A stretch of 64,000 nucleotides of DNA. Source: Myxococcota bacterium (GTDB taxonomy: Bacteria > Myxococcota > XYA12-FULL-58-9 > JALHOP01). Positions 8,940 through 18,511 of this stretch are shown here, in pieces; position 1 is the stretch's first letter; every line of letters starts with the position of its first letter. The notes under the pieces were generated by a model that did no database searches, was not told where the DNA came from, and saw only the letters and a program-made list of their open reading frames with translations. Location of the stretch: assembly GCA_022842935.1 (NCBI GenBank), contig JALHOP010000004.1, positions 124,001-188,000 on the forward strand, in the 5' to 3' direction. The position numbers and the translations under genes are program-made.

Positions 8940-9491
8940 ATGGCTCAGCATGGTGTCGAACAACAAGAAGGCGAAGTCGTCGACAAGCTCGTCGACCTGA
9001 ATCGTACGGCGAAGGTCGTCAAAGGTGGCCGTCGCTTCTCGTTCAGCGCGCTCGTCGTTGCTGGCGACGGCAATGGTCGCGTCGGCGCCGGTCTCGGCAA
9101 GGCTAACGAGGTCCCTGAGGCCATCCGCAAGGGCTTCGACCAAGCCAAGAAGAACCTCTTCTCGGTTCCTGTCGTCAATGGGACGATCCCGCACGAGATC
9201 ATCGGCCGCTACGGCTCGGGTGAAGTTCTCTTGAAGCCCGCTTCGGAAGGTACCGGCGTCATTGCTGGTGGCGCGGTGCGCGCGGTCCTCGAGTCCGCGG
9301 GTATCCACGACATCCTGACCAAGTGCATCGGTAGTCGTAATCCTCACAACGTGGTCAAGGCCACGCTCGACGGCCTGCGCAAGCTGCAGTCGGTCGACAA
9401 CATTGCGAGCGCTCGCGGCAAGACCGCAGAAGAAATGCGCGAGCCCCGTCGCAGCAAGAAGAAAGCCGCGGCGGCTGAAGAGAGGGCGTAA
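8940..9491 (+). CDS. rpsE: 30S ribosomal protein S5
   Basis: S5 shapes the decoding region and mRNA helicase site. The 183-residue protein has the N-terminal dsRBD-like domain ([19 protein letters not shown] at about residues 22-40) and the C-terminal domain ending in [17 protein letters not shown], followed by a Lys/Ala/Glu-rich tail. It follows a 150-base hairpin-dense spacer. Confidence 0.99.
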   Translation: MAQHGVEQQEGEVVDKLVDLNRTAKVVKGGRRFSFSALVVAGDGNGRVGAGLGKANEVPEAIRKGFDQAKKNLFSVPVVNGTIPHEIIGRYGSGEVLLKPASEGTGVIAGGAVRAVLESAGIHDILTKCIGSRNPHNVVKATLDGLRKLQSVDNIASARGKTAEEMREPRRSKKKAAAAEERA

Positions 9492-9496
9492 GAGTC

Positions 9497-9781
9497 ATGG
9501 CTGGCTATTTCGAAGTCACGCTGAAGCGCAGCTACAACGGCCGCACCGACTCGGTGATCGGCACGCTGCAGGGTATGGGTCTGAAGCGCCCCGGCACCAA
9601 GGTGTACTTGAAGGACACCCCGGCCGTGCGCGGCATGATCTACAAGGTCGTCGATATGGTGAGCGTCACCCCGAAGACGGGTACGCCGCCGGTCGCGTCG
9701 AAGCGCGAGCTCGCGCGCAAGTTCAAGGCTTCTGGCGGTAAGGCCAAGAAGTCGGCCGCTCAGAAGAGCGCGCAAGCCTAA
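9497..9781 (+). CDS. rpmD: 50S ribosomal protein L30 with a basic tail
   Basis: The core of about 60 residues has the L30 features: LKRSYNGRTDSVIGTLQGMGL and the loop around DTPAVRGMIYKVVDMVSV. Residues about 64-94 form a Lys/Ala/Ser-rich tail absent from the 59-residue E. coli protein. It lies five bases after rpsE and 14 bases before rplO. Confidence 0.97.
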   Translation: MAGYFEVTLKRSYNGRTDSVIGTLQGMGLKRPGTKVYLKDTPAVRGMIYKVVDMVSVTPKTGTPPVASKRELARKFKASGGKAKKSAAQKSAQA

Positions 9782-9795
9782 TTCGAGGATTCACA

Positions 9796-10269
9796 ATGCG
9801 TTTGCATGATTTGAGAGCGCCCGAGGGCGCCAATGTGAAGCGAACCCGCCGTGGTCGTGGCGAAAGCTCCGGTCTTGGTAAGACGGCCGGTCTCGGCGGT
9901 AAGGGCCAGACTGCGCGTACCGGCAAGGGCAAGCGTGGTCGCGGCTTCGAAGGTGGCCAGGTACCCATGTACCGCCGCATGCCGAAGCGTGGCTTCAAGA
10001 ACAAGCAGTTCCGGACGCCGACCGCCGAGGTCAATCTCGACACCCTCTCGAAGAAGTTCCCGAAGGGCGCCCAGATCGATCTCGTTGCGCTGCAGGCCGT
10101 TGGCCTCGCTCGCAAGATCGACGTTAAGGTCCGTGTTTTGGGACGCGGTGAGATGGCGCATGCTTTGAACATCTCGGCGCACCACGTGACCGACGGTGCC
10201 AAGAAGAAGATCGAAGCCGCTGGCGGCAAGGTCAACGTCATCGTTGATCCGACCCCCAAGGCCGCTTAG
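9796..10269 (+). CDS. rplO: 50S ribosomal protein L15
   Basis: L15 is a late-assembly protein of the large subunit. The 157-residue product begins MRLHDLRAPEGANVKRTRRGRG, contains the Gly/Lys-rich GQTARTGKGKRGRGFEGGQ region at about residues 37-55, and has a C-terminal alpha/beta domain that ends near AAGGKVNVIVDP. It is the last ribosomal gene before secY. Confidence 0.99.
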   Translation: MRLHDLRAPEGANVKRTRRGRGESSGLGKTAGLGGKGQTARTGKGKRGRGFEGGQVPMYRRMPKRGFKNKQFRTPTAEVNLDTLSKKFPKGAQIDLVALQAVGLARKIDVKVRVLGRGEMAHALNISAHHVTDGAKKKIEAAGGKVNVIVDPTPKAA

Positions 10270-10270
10270 C

Positions 10271-10387
10271 TCGAGCGCGATTCATCACCCCAGGCGGCGT
10301 TGTCGGCTGCGGGCGCTTCTCACGGGCCAACAACGCCCGCTGCGGTGCGTCCTCGCCTCCGCCGCCTGGTGTGCGACTCGCGCTCGA
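10271..10387 (+). promoter_or_regulatory. Nested three-tier inverted repeat between rplO and secY
   Basis: Three stems nest inside each other. The outer is TCGAGCGCGA 10271-10280 with TCGCGCTCGA 10378-10387. The middle is CCAGGCGGCG 10290-10299 with CGCCGCCTGG 10360-10369, extended by CAC/GTG across one mismatch. The inner is GCGGGCG 10309-10315 with CGCCCGC 10334-10340. The unit follows the rplO stop by one base and ends 78 bases before the secY GTG. No T-run follows. I infer a structured RNA that controls or processes the secY-adk part of the transcript. Confidence 0.65.
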
Positions 10388-10465
10388 TCGCGAAGTTGCG
10401 TGAGACGCTTGATTTCAGTGTGCGCGGGCTCTAAGCATCACGCCTCGCTTTTGGAGTGACCGACC

Positions 10466-11779
10466 GTGGCCTCTGGTTTCTGGAATATCGGCAAGATCCC
10501 CGAGCTGCGCCGCCGCCTGCTGTTCACGGCTGGTCTGCTCATCGTGTACCGCATTGGCATCTTCATTTCGGTGCCGGGTGTCGACCGCGTGCTCCTCGCG
10601 CGCGCCCTCAATCAGCTATCGGGCACGGTCTTCGGCATCTTCAATATGTTCTCGGGCGGCGCCTTCGAGCAGGCGAGCATTTTCGCGCTCGGCATCATGC
10701 CGTACATCAGCTCGTCCATCATCATGCAGCTCTTGACCGTCGTCATCCCGACGCTCGAACGCTTGCAGAAAGAAGGCGAGGCGGGTCGCCGTAAGATCAA
10801 TCAGTACACGCGCTACGGCACCATCGCCCTTGCCTTCGTGCAGGGTTACGGCATCGCGAACTACCTCGTGCAAGGGCCGGGCGGCGCTCAGGTCGTCCGC
10901 GATCCCGGATTCTTGTTCTACGCGATCACCATTCTGACCCTCACCTCCGGCACCGTGTTTGTGATGTGGCTGGGCGAGCAGATCACCGAGCGCGGCATCG
11001 GCAACGGTATTTCGTTGATCATCTTCGCCGGCATCGTGGCGCAATTGCCTTCGAATCTCATCGAAACCGCCCGCTACATGGCGGACGACGTGCTGCAGCC
11101 GGTCCAAGCGATGGTGTTGCTCGCGCTCGTGCTCGGTGTCATCGCGGCCATCATTTTCTTCGAGCAGGCGCAGCGGCGTATCCCGGTGCAGTACGCCAAG
11201 CGGCTGGTCGGCAAGCGTACCTACGCGGGTCAGTCGACGCATTTGCCCCTGAAGATCAACTCGTCGGGTGTCATTCCGCCGATCTTCGCCTCGTCGATTC
11301 TCTTGCTGCCCGCGACGCTCTCGAGCTTCGTGGGCGCCGACTGGCTCTCGTCGGTGACGCAGTTCTTCCAGTCGGACGCCTGGTTCTACAATAGCGCCTA
11401 CGTCCTGCTCATCGTCTTCTTCTGCTACTTCTACACTGCCGTCACCTTCAATCCGGTCGACGTCGCCGACAACATGAAGAAGTATGGCGGCTACATTCCG
11501 GGCGTCCGTCCGGGCAAGAAGACGGCCGAATACATCGACCACGTGCTTTCACGCATTACCTTTGGCGGAGCTCTCTACATCTCTGCCATCTGTGTGCTGC
11601 CGACGGTCATCGTGTCGCAGTTCGAGGTTCCATTCCGCTTCGGCGGAACCGGCTTGCTCATCGTCGTCGGTGTCGCGCTCGACACGGCCCGTCAGATCGA
11701 GTCGCATCTCATCACCCGCAACTACGACGGCTTCGCGGGGGCCAAGGGGCCACGCATCCGGGGCCGCCGGGCTTCTTAA
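10466..11779 (+). CDS. secY: Protein translocase subunit SecY
   Basis: SecY is the membrane channel of the Sec pathway. The 437-residue product has the ten membrane segments expected and family blocks such as [34 protein letters not shown] and the cytoplasmic loop [10 protein letters not shown]. The GTG start at 10466 has GGAG nine bases upstream. It is separated from rplO by a 196-base structured spacer and followed six bases later by adk. Confidence 0.98.
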   Translation: MASGFWNIGKIPELRRRLLFTAGLLIVYRIGIFISVPGVDRVLLARALNQLSGTVFGIFNMFSGGAFEQASIFALGIMPYISSSIIMQLLTVVIPTLERLQKEGEAGRRKINQYTRYGTIALAFVQGYGIANYLVQGPGGAQVVRDPGFLFYAITILTLTSGTVFVMWLGEQITERGIGNGISLIIFAGIVAQLPSNLIETARYMADDVLQPVQAMVLLALVLGVIAAIIFFEQAQRRIPVQYAKRLVGKRTYAGQSTHLPLKINSSGVIPPIFASSILLLPATLSSFVGADWLSSVTQFFQSDAWFYNSAYVLLIVFFCYFYTAVTFNPVDVADNMKKYGGYIPGVRPGKKTAEYIDHVLSRITFGGALYISAICVLPTVIVSQFEVPFRFGGTGLLIVVGVALDTARQIESHLITRNYDGFAGAKGPRIRGRRAS

Positions 11780-11785
11780 GGTCCT

Positions 11786-12448
11786 ATGCGGATACTTCTG
11801 CTGGGTAAGCCCGGTTCGGGCAAAGGCACGCAGTCCAAGCACATCGCTGCGTCGCGAGGTATCCCAGCGATCTCGACCGGGGATTTGATCCGTCAGGCGA
11901 TTCGTGACGGCACCGAGCTGGGCGTCCGCTTCAAGAGCTTCACCGACCGTGGCCTTCTCGTACCCGACGACCTGATGATCGAGATGGTGGCGGAGCGTCT
12001 GGCCAAACCGGATTGCAAGCCTGGTTTCTTGCTGGACGGTTTCCCGCGCACGGTGCCGCAGGCCGAAGCGCTCGACCGCATGCTCGCCGAGAAGGCAACA
12101 CCTTTGCAGGCAGCAGTGAATCTCGACGTACCAGATGACATTCTCGTCGAGCGCGCCACCGGCCGCCGCAGCTGTCCGAAGGACGGAACGAGCTACCACA
12201 TCAAGTTCAAGCCGCCGAAAACCCTCGGCGTTTGTGATGCCTGTGGTACGGCGCTCATCCAACGTCCGGACGACACCGAAGATCTCGTGAAGTCGCGGCT
12301 CGAAGAGTACCGCAACAAGACGCAGCCCCTCGTCGCGTTCTACCAGGCGCGCGGTATCCTCATCGATCTCGACGGCGTGGCCACTCCCGAGCAGGTCGAG
12401 CGCCGCATCGAGAGCGCGCTGAACAACACGGTGCGAGCAACCGCTTAG
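11786..12448 (+). CDS. adk: Adenylate kinase
   Basis: It interconverts ATP+AMP and 2 ADP in the cytoplasm. The P-loop GKPGSGKGT is at residues 7-15, the AMP site TGDLIRQA follows near 31-38, and LLDGFPRT is at 82-89. It is a long-LID form: Cys130, Cys150 and Cys153 with Asp133 where the fourth Cys often stands, so a Cys3-Asp metal site is plausible. In many genomes map and infA follow directly; here both are displaced. Confidence 0.97.
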   Translation: MRILLLGKPGSGKGTQSKHIAASRGIPAISTGDLIRQAIRDGTELGVRFKSFTDRGLLVPDDLMIEMVAERLAKPDCKPGFLLDGFPRTVPQAEALDRMLAEKATPLQAAVNLDVPDDILVERATGRRSCPKDGTSYHIKFKPPKTLGVCDACGTALIQRPDDTEDLVKSRLEEYRNKTQPLVAFYQARGILIDLDGVATPEQVERRIESALNNTVRATA

Positions 12449-12579
12449 TCGAATCGGCTTGCGGCTGCGACTGTGATGTTGCTCACGCGTGTGTGGTGAC
12501 CACGTGACAGGCGTCCAGTGGGGCGCCAAACCCTTGTTTTGTTGTAGCGTCGAAGTGTCATCAAAGGTGGAGTGCGGTC

Positions 12580-14658
12580 ATGGCGAATGAACGTCCGGCG
12601 GGTGTCCCAGCAGGAGCTACGTGGGTCGAGGAAGACAAGGAATGGATGCTCGGGTCCGTTTCAGCGGACGGCAAGAAGCAAGGCCCGTACAAATATTGGC
12701 GCGCCGACGGCACCCTTTGCAACGAGTGCATGATGGTCGACGACCAACCGCACGGCCCGTTCAAGCGCTTTCACGAGAACGGCGAGGTCTCCCAGCAGGG
12801 CACGTTCGAGCGCGGCGCGCTTCATGGCACGCGCACCTGGTTCTCGACAGACAGTGTGACGACCGAGCGTATGCACGAAGGTCGCATGTCGAAGAACGTG
12901 TGGCGCTCCGAGATGGATTACGTCCGTAACACCGTCGTCGCCGTACGTCACTTCGACCGGCAAGGCAGACGACTCTTGCCAAGCGGCGAGCCATTTCCCG
13001 ATCGCCCAGAAGGTGTGGCCGCTGAAGCGGAGTATCACGAGAAGCAGGACCAGTGGGCGGCCGGCAGCGCGCGTGAGGACCACTCCAAGGTTGGTCGATG
13101 GCGCTACTGGTACAAGGACGGGACGCCGAAGGAAGATCTCAACTACGTCGACGGCAAGAAGAGCGGCGCAGCGAAGACCTTCCACGAAAACGGACAGGTC
13201 TTCGAAGAGGGCACGTACAAAGACGACGAGCGCCACGGGCTGTGGAAACGCTACGGCGAAGACGGCAAGCTGCTCGTCGAAGCGACATTCGCTGAAGGGA
13301 CGCTGCACGGTCGCTACACCGACTGGGACCCTGACCTTGCGCCCACTTACGCAGCCGAGGGCATGGTCGCCTTGCTATCCGAGTACGACCAGGGCGTCCC
13401 GACCGGGGGCTGGCACCTGCTCGGCGCGGGCGGAAAGCGCCTGGTGTCTCGCGACCTCGGCGTCATCGGCGACCAGGAGTCGGTTGCGGACTCGCCGGCC
13501 CTCGAGAACGTTCGCAAGAGCGCGGCCGAGTGGACCGAGCTCGCGCAGACTCTCCTGCGTGAACGGCGCTTCGGCGAGGCTATCGTCGCACAGGCTCGGG
13601 CAGCGGCGCGCTCGGCGAACGTCGACTCGCTGACCGCTTCGATTGCCAAGCTCGCGCTGCCGACGACGCCGGACGGTGCCGAGAGCCTCGGCGCCGAGAT
13701 CCTCGAGAACGCGTCCGAGCACTATCCCGACCTGCTGGCCGGCTTCCTACGGGGCGCCGACCCGTCCAAGCTATGTCGGGCCCTGTCGATCGTGGCGGAC
13801 AAAGCGAACCGAGCCTTCGCTGCGCTGGACCTCATCAACGCCGCCTTGTTGCTCGCGCCGCAGCACAAGGACTACCTCTTCACGCGGGGCCTCGTGCTCA
13901 TGCGCCTGGGCCTGCCGGAGCAGGTGAAGCTCGACGTCGCCGAGCTCGCGACTGTGGAAGAGCGAAGCGCGGCGTTTCTCGGCGACTACAACCGCGTGTT
14001 GTTCCGTAAGTTCGACTTCTGGCCGAGCTCGCGAAAGCCCGAGACCTACTACGATGGGCTTCCCGATGGACCGGAGCAGAGCCTCGAGGCGATTCGCAAA
14101 ATCATCGGCAAGTATGCGAAGCGGCTGACGCTCGTGCGCCAAGCGCTGACCAAATACGTACGCCCCGAGGTTCCTTGGATGATCGCCGACCTCGAGCGCC
14201 TCGCCGCTGGTGCAGAGCTTGTCGAAGACAGCTGGGAGACCGAAGAGGACGAGAGTATCTCCGTCGATGAGACCCTGAGTCTCGATGAGCACGAGCTACC
14301 CGACCTGCTTCGCCTTGCCCGCGCTGATTGGGCGGCGCTGACCTGGTTGTGTTGGAGCGTTGGCGAGAGCACGGTCGCGCTGCCGTCCGCGATCAAAGCG
14401 CCTGCCGATTTTGGCAAGGCCTGTGGCATGGCGGTGCAGCACTACTGGCGCGTCCGCGATAAGGTTCACATGAACGGTTACGGGGCGCGGCATAGCAACG
14501 TCCCGGGCTTCGAATGGGAGGGTATCGATATCGACGCCATGCACCCAGCGCTCGCGGGGATCGCCGAGCAGGAGTACGCTGAGGTCGCAGCGGTCTTCAG
14601 GTGGCTCACTGACCAGAGCAACCGGTCCCCGTGGCAAGATAACCTCCGAGGCAGCTGA
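12580..14658 (+). CDS. YwqK/MORN-type repeat protein with helical C-terminal region
   Basis: Residues about 20-130 and 165-290 contain repeats of the form G-W/Y-x-Y-W/F-x-x-x-G (for example KYWRADGTL, FKRFHENGEV, RYWYKDGTPK, KRYGEDGKL), typical of YwqK-like MORN-2 repeats. The remaining 400 residues are predicted mostly helical with TPR-like stretches (ALDLINAALLLAPQHKDYL) and an acidic segment near 540-565. No signal peptide is seen, so it is likely cytoplasmic. The stop overlaps the start of the FHA gene (TGATG), so the two are probably co-translated. I do not assign a function. Confidence 0.8.
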   Translation: MANERPAGVPAGATWVEEDKEWMLGSVSADGKKQGPYKYWRADGTLCNECMMVDDQPHGPFKRFHENGEVSQQGTFERGALHGTRTWFSTDSVTTERMHEGRMSKNVWRSEMDYVRNTVVAVRHFDRQGRRLLPSGEPFPDRPEGVAAEAEYHEKQDQWAAGSAREDHSKVGRWRYWYKDGTPKEDLNYVDGKKSGAAKTFHENGQVFEEGTYKDDERHGLWKRYGEDGKLLVEATFAEGTLHGRYTDWDPDLAPTYAAEGMVALLSEYDQGVPTGGWHLLGAGGKRLVSRDLGVIGDQESVADSPALENVRKSAAEWTELAQTLLRERRFGEAIVAQARAAARSANVDSLTASIAKLALPTTPDGAESLGAEILENASEHYPDLLAGFLRGADPSKLCRALSIVADKANRAFAALDLINAALLLAPQHKDYLFTRGLVLMRLGLPEQVKLDVAELATVEERSAAFLGDYNRVLFRKFDFWPSSRKPETYYDGLPDGPEQSLEAIRKIIGKYAKRLTLVRQALTKYVRPEVPWMIADLERLAAGAELVEDSWETEEDESISVDETLSLDEHELPDLLRLARADWAALTWLCWSVGESTVALPSAIKAPADFGKACGMAVQHYWRVRDKVHMNGYGARHSNVPGFEWEGIDIDAMHPALAGIAEQEYAEVAAVFRWLTDQSNRSPWQDNLRGS

Positions 14659-16055
14659 TGAGCGGTCGCACAATAGAAATTGCCGAGCATCTCTGGGTCG
14701 TGCTCGAAACCATGGCGCGCGACATGGCGACCGAGCCGCGCGCTCTGGTGAACCAGGCCGTTTTCAACTGGGCGCGCCAGAATGGCTATTCCGTGTCTGC
14801 TGCAGCGTCGCCGCCTGCCGCGCCAGCGGAGCAGCCGGCTGCATCACTGGCTTCCGCAGCGGTCAGCGCGCCCGCGCGTCCCCAGCCACGGGAGGCGCCG
14901 ACGGAACAGCCGAAAGCCTCGGGGGTGGACGAGCCGGCCAAGACGGTCGCCAAGACGGTGGACGAGCCAGCCAAGGTGGTGGCCAAGGCGGCGGAGGAGC
15001 CTGCCAAGGTGGTGGCCAAGGCGGCGGACGAGCCTGCCAAGGTGGTGGCCAAGGCGGCGGTTGCGTTCCCCTCCGTTTCTGCGCGTATCGCGGCGATTGA
15101 CGCGGAAGTCGATCGCTACTGTCTCGCTCCGGTCGTCGTCGATGCCCAGTTCGGTGACGACGACACGTCGCAAGACGGGGACGACGACGAGGGTCCCGCA
15201 GAAGAAGAAGAGTCGGCGCAACCACCGGACGACGCGGGCAGTGAGCTCGCGGACGACGCCGCCCAGGGGGATGAAGACGACGACGTGGGCGACGCGACTG
15301 AAGAACCGCCGGTGGCGCACGTGCGTCCAGGCCCAGTCATTGATGTTGCCGTGCTGCGTGTCGCTGCGGCCCAACGTGTCGTCGCCATCGATCGGGCAGT
15401 CGATGACGTGCTGCCGCGCCCGCTGGCGGCGGCGCCCATCCCTGTCCCAGCCCCGGCCCCGCCCGCGGCTGCCGCCCCGGTTTCGGCGCCGGCTCAATTG
15501 CCCCCCGCAGCACGGCCGACTCTCACCGTGGCGCCGGCGACCCTTGCAGCGTCGTCGCCCCCAGCGCCCAGCCCGGCTCCGGCGGTTGCGACCGCGGCGG
15601 CGGAGGCCCCAGGGTCCGGAAAGGCGCGGCCCCGGTTGAACACGAGCGAGCTCAACAACTTGCTCGGCGAGGTCGACGACATTCTTGGTCAAAACGTCGT
15701 GCGCGATACGGCTCTGTCTCCGGCGATCAGCTTCGTGCTCGAGCTGCGCGTCCGAGGTACCGACCAGGTTTGCATCGTCGCGACCGAGCCCGTGGTCATC
15801 GGTCGTGGCTCGCACTGCGATCTCGTCATCAAGTCCGCCGAGGCCTCGCGCGAACATGCCGTGGTCACACGCAAAGGCGCGACGTATGTGATCGAAGATC
15901 GCGGGTCGAGCAACGGCACCTGGTTTGGGGCCGAACAGGTGCGCTCGCGCGAGATCCACAGCGGTGACGTGTTCCGAATCGGCAGCGTCGACGTCGTGGC
16001 TTCGTTCAAGGTCGCCGACGCGCAAGCGAAGGCCGGCCGACAAATCACGGCTTGA
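14658..16055 (+). CDS. FHA-domain protein with repeat linker
   Basis: The C-terminal 100 residues (about 365-455) are a forkhead-associated domain, which binds phospho-Thr: GRGSHCD, SREHAVV and DRGSSNGTWF are all present. The N-terminus (EIAEHLWVVLETMARDMA, then LVNQAVFNWAR) is a helical module seen ahead of FHA domains in myxobacterial proteins. A long Ala/Pro linker joins them and contains four 11-residue repeats and an acidic stretch. Coupled to the upstream YwqK-repeat gene. It converges with the next gene, overlapping by 11 bases. It may read phosphorylation by a kinase such as the one at 26535. Confidence 0.88.
   Translation: MSGRTIEIAEHLWVVLETMARDMATEPRALVNQAVFNWARQNGYSVSAAASPPAAPAEQPAASLASAAVSAPARPQPREAPTEQPKASGVDEPAKTVAKTVDEPAKVVAKAAEEPAKVVAKAADEPAKVVAKAAVAFPSVSARIAAIDAEVDRYCLAPVVVDAQFGDDDTSQDGDDDEGPAEEEESAQPPDDAGSELADDAAQGDEDDDVGDATEEPPVAHVRPGPVIDVAVLRVAAAQRVVAIDRAVDDVLPRPLAAAPIPVPAPAPPAAAAPVSAPAQLPPAARPTLTVAPATLAASSPPAPSPAPAVATAAAEAPGSGKARPRLNTSELNNLLGEVDDILGQNVVRDTALSPAISFVLELRVRGTDQVCIVATEPVVIGRGSHCDLVIKSAEASREHAVVTRKGATYVIEDRGSSNGTWFGAEQVRSREIHSGDVFRIGSVDVVASFKVADAQAKAGRQITA
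14928..15059 (+). repeat. Four tandem 33-bp repeats inside the FHA gene
   Basis: Copies lie at 14928-14960, 14961-14993, 14994-15026 and 15027-15059. The last three differ at only a few bases, the first is more diverged. Each encodes an 11-residue unit of the type D/E-EPAK-V/T-VAK-A/T-A/V. Copy number could vary between strains because the unit keeps the frame. Confidence 0.95.
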
Positions 16056-18456
16056 CGCCTAACTCGGCGGCTGTTTTGCCGCCCCGTTGGCGTAGGTAGG
16101 CGACGTTCGCTTCGTGGTTGGCCTTCATATGGTGGTCAAGCGCTGTCTTACCTTCGCCGTCGACGAGATTGACCGCAGCGCCCCGTGCGAGCAGCAGCTC
16201 GCTCATCGTGGTTGAGCGCGAAGCTGCGAGCGGTACTGGCCAACACGAGCGTTTCGTGCTCGCGGCGCTAGCTCCGTTCGGTCGAACGCCCCTGTCGAGC
16301 AAAGCCTTCGCTGCGGCGACGTCGTCATTGGCAAGCAGAAGGCCAAGCTCGGCCTCATCGGCGAGTCGCTTGGATAGGGCCTGTTTGTCTTCCGCTATCG
16401 CGGGCATGTCGAGGGCCGCCGCAATGTCGGCATGCTCGACGTCCCATGTCACGGTCGAGCGCCACGCAGCCTCGGCTTCGAGCTCCCGCAGCATTGCGCG
16501 GTTGTTCCCGAGGAAAGCCGCATCGTGTAGCTCTTGGAAAGAGCGGCCCGCGATGCCGACGACGCCGTAACACTCGGGCAGGGCGAAGCGCTCGCGCAAC
16601 GAATGGATACGGCCCTCGCGGACGTCTTCTGTGAGGGCGTCTTGCGGCGGCAGCGGTTCGGCGGGACGCCAGGCCGCAGCGTCGAGTGCGTAGCTCTCGA
16701 CCACGAGATGTTGACGCTCGAGTGCGCCGTTCGGCGCGGTCGTACCCGCGACGCCCTCGATTGGGACATGGACGCCGACGACGTGCGTTGCATCGGGTGT
16801 TATCGCCGCCACATGTTGCCACCCCATCATGAGCTCGGAGCTGTGTGGGATCTGGGCTGTTGCCCGGCGTTCTGGGTCGAAAACGACCAGCGCCCTTGGC
16901 GTCGACGCCAGCGCGAAACCTGGTGGCGTACCGTCCAGCCGCAGGTCCGTGGCGGTGGCGGAGTACCGCATCATGATTGTGTCGGTTGCCTCACGGCGTC
17001 GGAGCTCGGCGCCCGGGGCGAGCAGCGCACCCGCAAACGAGTAAGTGCCCGTTCTACCCATGCCGAGAGCCGCGCTGACGCGCTCAGCATGCATGGCGGC
17101 CTTGACCTCGGAGATAGTGGCAGCCTTTTCGCCCACTCCAATGGCGCCGTCCGCGACCTCGCTGGAAGCGCGCTCTCCCGCCGAGTCGTAAAGTGGAGAC
17201 CAGCGAACCAGGGCACGCGTCCGCGCGACGGGGTTTGGGTTGGTCGAAAGGGCGAGGAGCGATCGTGCGTCTCCCCATGTGTTGGCCCCGTTCAAGAAGG
17301 CCGTGGCTTCGAGCTCGAGGCTGTCGCGCCGGTAGAGCGCCGCGCCGCGCTCCGTGACCACCGTGACGGTGCTTGCGTCGACGCGTACTCTGTCTGGCGA
17401 GCGAAGGTTGCGAACCAGCGCGAAGGGCAGGGGAGCACGGGCCGCGCGAACGCCAGTCGCCGCGTCGAGCGCGAACAGCACAGCTGCTGTCGACACATAG
17501 ACGGTGTCCGCGGTGACACACAAAGGCCCGCGTGGCGGCGGTAGCTTGTCGCTCGTCCAGCGCACCTCTCCCGTCGATAGCGCGAGCGTCGTAACCTTGG
17601 CGGTACGCGCCGCGCTGTCGACGCTCATCGCGTAGACGGTGTCGCCCTCAACGTCCGCGCTCAACAAGCCTTTCCCGTGAGCCGAGCGCCACCAGCGAAT
17701 CCCCCCGTTCGCAGTGTTCCAGGCGGACAGGCCGGCGTCGGTCCCCACGAGGAGCGTCCCCCCAACGAGGCGAGCTGCAACTACGGCCTGATCGTCACTT
17801 GCGGGCTTTCGCCAAAGCTCTCGCCCCGAGACACTATCGATGCACGCGACATCGCTTGCGGCCAGGCAGACCATGGTGTCGCTACTCGTCACCGTCGGTA
17901 CGACGCTCGCTGCGCGCGGCGTGAAAGAGTGCTCCCACAGCGTCTTGCCGCGACCAAGATCGATCGCGCGCAGGAGGCCCTTTGCGGCGATGAGGAGCCG
18001 GCTCCGACTACCGTCGAGCGCTGCGATGGCGTCTGCTTCGAGACGGTGCTCCCAGAGCGTGACGCCGCTATCGAGCGCGATGGCGAGCCAGACGGTGCGC
18101 CCCGCGCGAGAAAGCTGCAGTACGACTTTTCCCGCGGCGACGTCGACTACAGTGTATGCCCCGTCCTGAGCCGACGGCCGCTTGCCCCGCCAGATGACGG
18201 CGCCAGATGGCCAGTCGAGCATGACGAGCTCACGCTGGTCGAATTGCCCACCGTCCGCGCTCAAGCCAACCGCGCCAACCAAGAGACGGTCGTCCGGCAT
18301 GAAGCTGAAGATGTCGACGAATGGAGCATCGATGGGCCGCGACCAAACGGGTAGCGAGCTACCTACCGGCCGCGCCGTGGTGAGGCGATCGGGGCGCTGC
18401 GGGGACGAACAGCCGAATGAGGCGAGCGCTACGAGCAACGCGATCGACGATTTCAC
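16045..18456 (-). CDS. Lipoprotein with PQQ-like beta-propeller and ankyrin repeats
   Basis: A hydrophobic N-terminus ending in FGCSS suggests lipidation at Cys16. Residues about 60-370 hold propeller-like repeats with SG/TG-x-x-x-W signatures (WPSGAVIWRG, LDSGVTLWEHR, GRGKTLWEH, VSGRELWRK, STGEVRWTS), as in BamB-like PQQ proteins. The last 110 residues contain ankyrin-type repeats (AAAKALLDRGVRPNG, LLLARGAAVNLVDGEGKTALD). The start is GTG 18456. A TATAGC lies six bases upstream on the same strand, so the mRNA may be nearly leaderless. It is probably an envelope scaffold; the partner is unknown. Confidence 0.82.
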   Translation of the reverse strand: MKSSIALLVALASFGCSSPQRPDRLTTARPVGSSLPVWSRPIDAPFVDIFSFMPDDRLLVGAVGLSADGGQFDQRELVMLDWPSGAVIWRGKRPSAQDGAYTVVDVAAGKVVLQLSRAGRTVWLAIALDSGVTLWEHRLEADAIAALDGSRSRLLIAAKGLLRAIDLGRGKTLWEHSFTPRAASVVPTVTSSDTMVCLAASDVACIDSVSGRELWRKPASDDQAVVAARLVGGTLLVGTDAGLSAWNTANGGIRWWRSAHGKGLLSADVEGDTVYAMSVDSAARTAKVTTLALSTGEVRWTSDKLPPPRGPLCVTADTVYVSTAAVLFALDAATGVRAARAPLPFALVRNLRSPDRVRVDASTVTVVTERGAALYRRDSLELEATAFLNGANTWGDARSLLALSTNPNPVARTRALVRWSPLYDSAGERASSEVADGAIGVGEKAATISEVKAAMHAERVSAALGMGRTGTYSFAGALLAPGAELRRREATDTIMMRYSATATDLRLDGTPPGFALASTPRALVVFDPERRATAQIPHSSELMMGWQHVAAITPDATHVVGVHVPIEGVAGTTAPNGALERQHLVVESYALDAAAWRPAEPLPPQDALTEDVREGRIHSLRERFALPECYGVVGIAGRSFQELHDAAFLGNNRAMLRELEAEAAWRSTVTWDVEHADIAAALDMPAIAEDKQALSKRLADEAELGLLLANDDVAAAKALLDRGVRPNGASAASTKRSCWPVPLAASRSTTMSELLLARGAAVNLVDGEGKTALDHHMKANHEANVAYLRQRGGKTAAELGVKP

Positions 18457-18511
18457 GTGTTCGCTATAGCACCGGTAGCCATCCGCCGTCGCGGCCAGTT
18501 ATGACACACGA

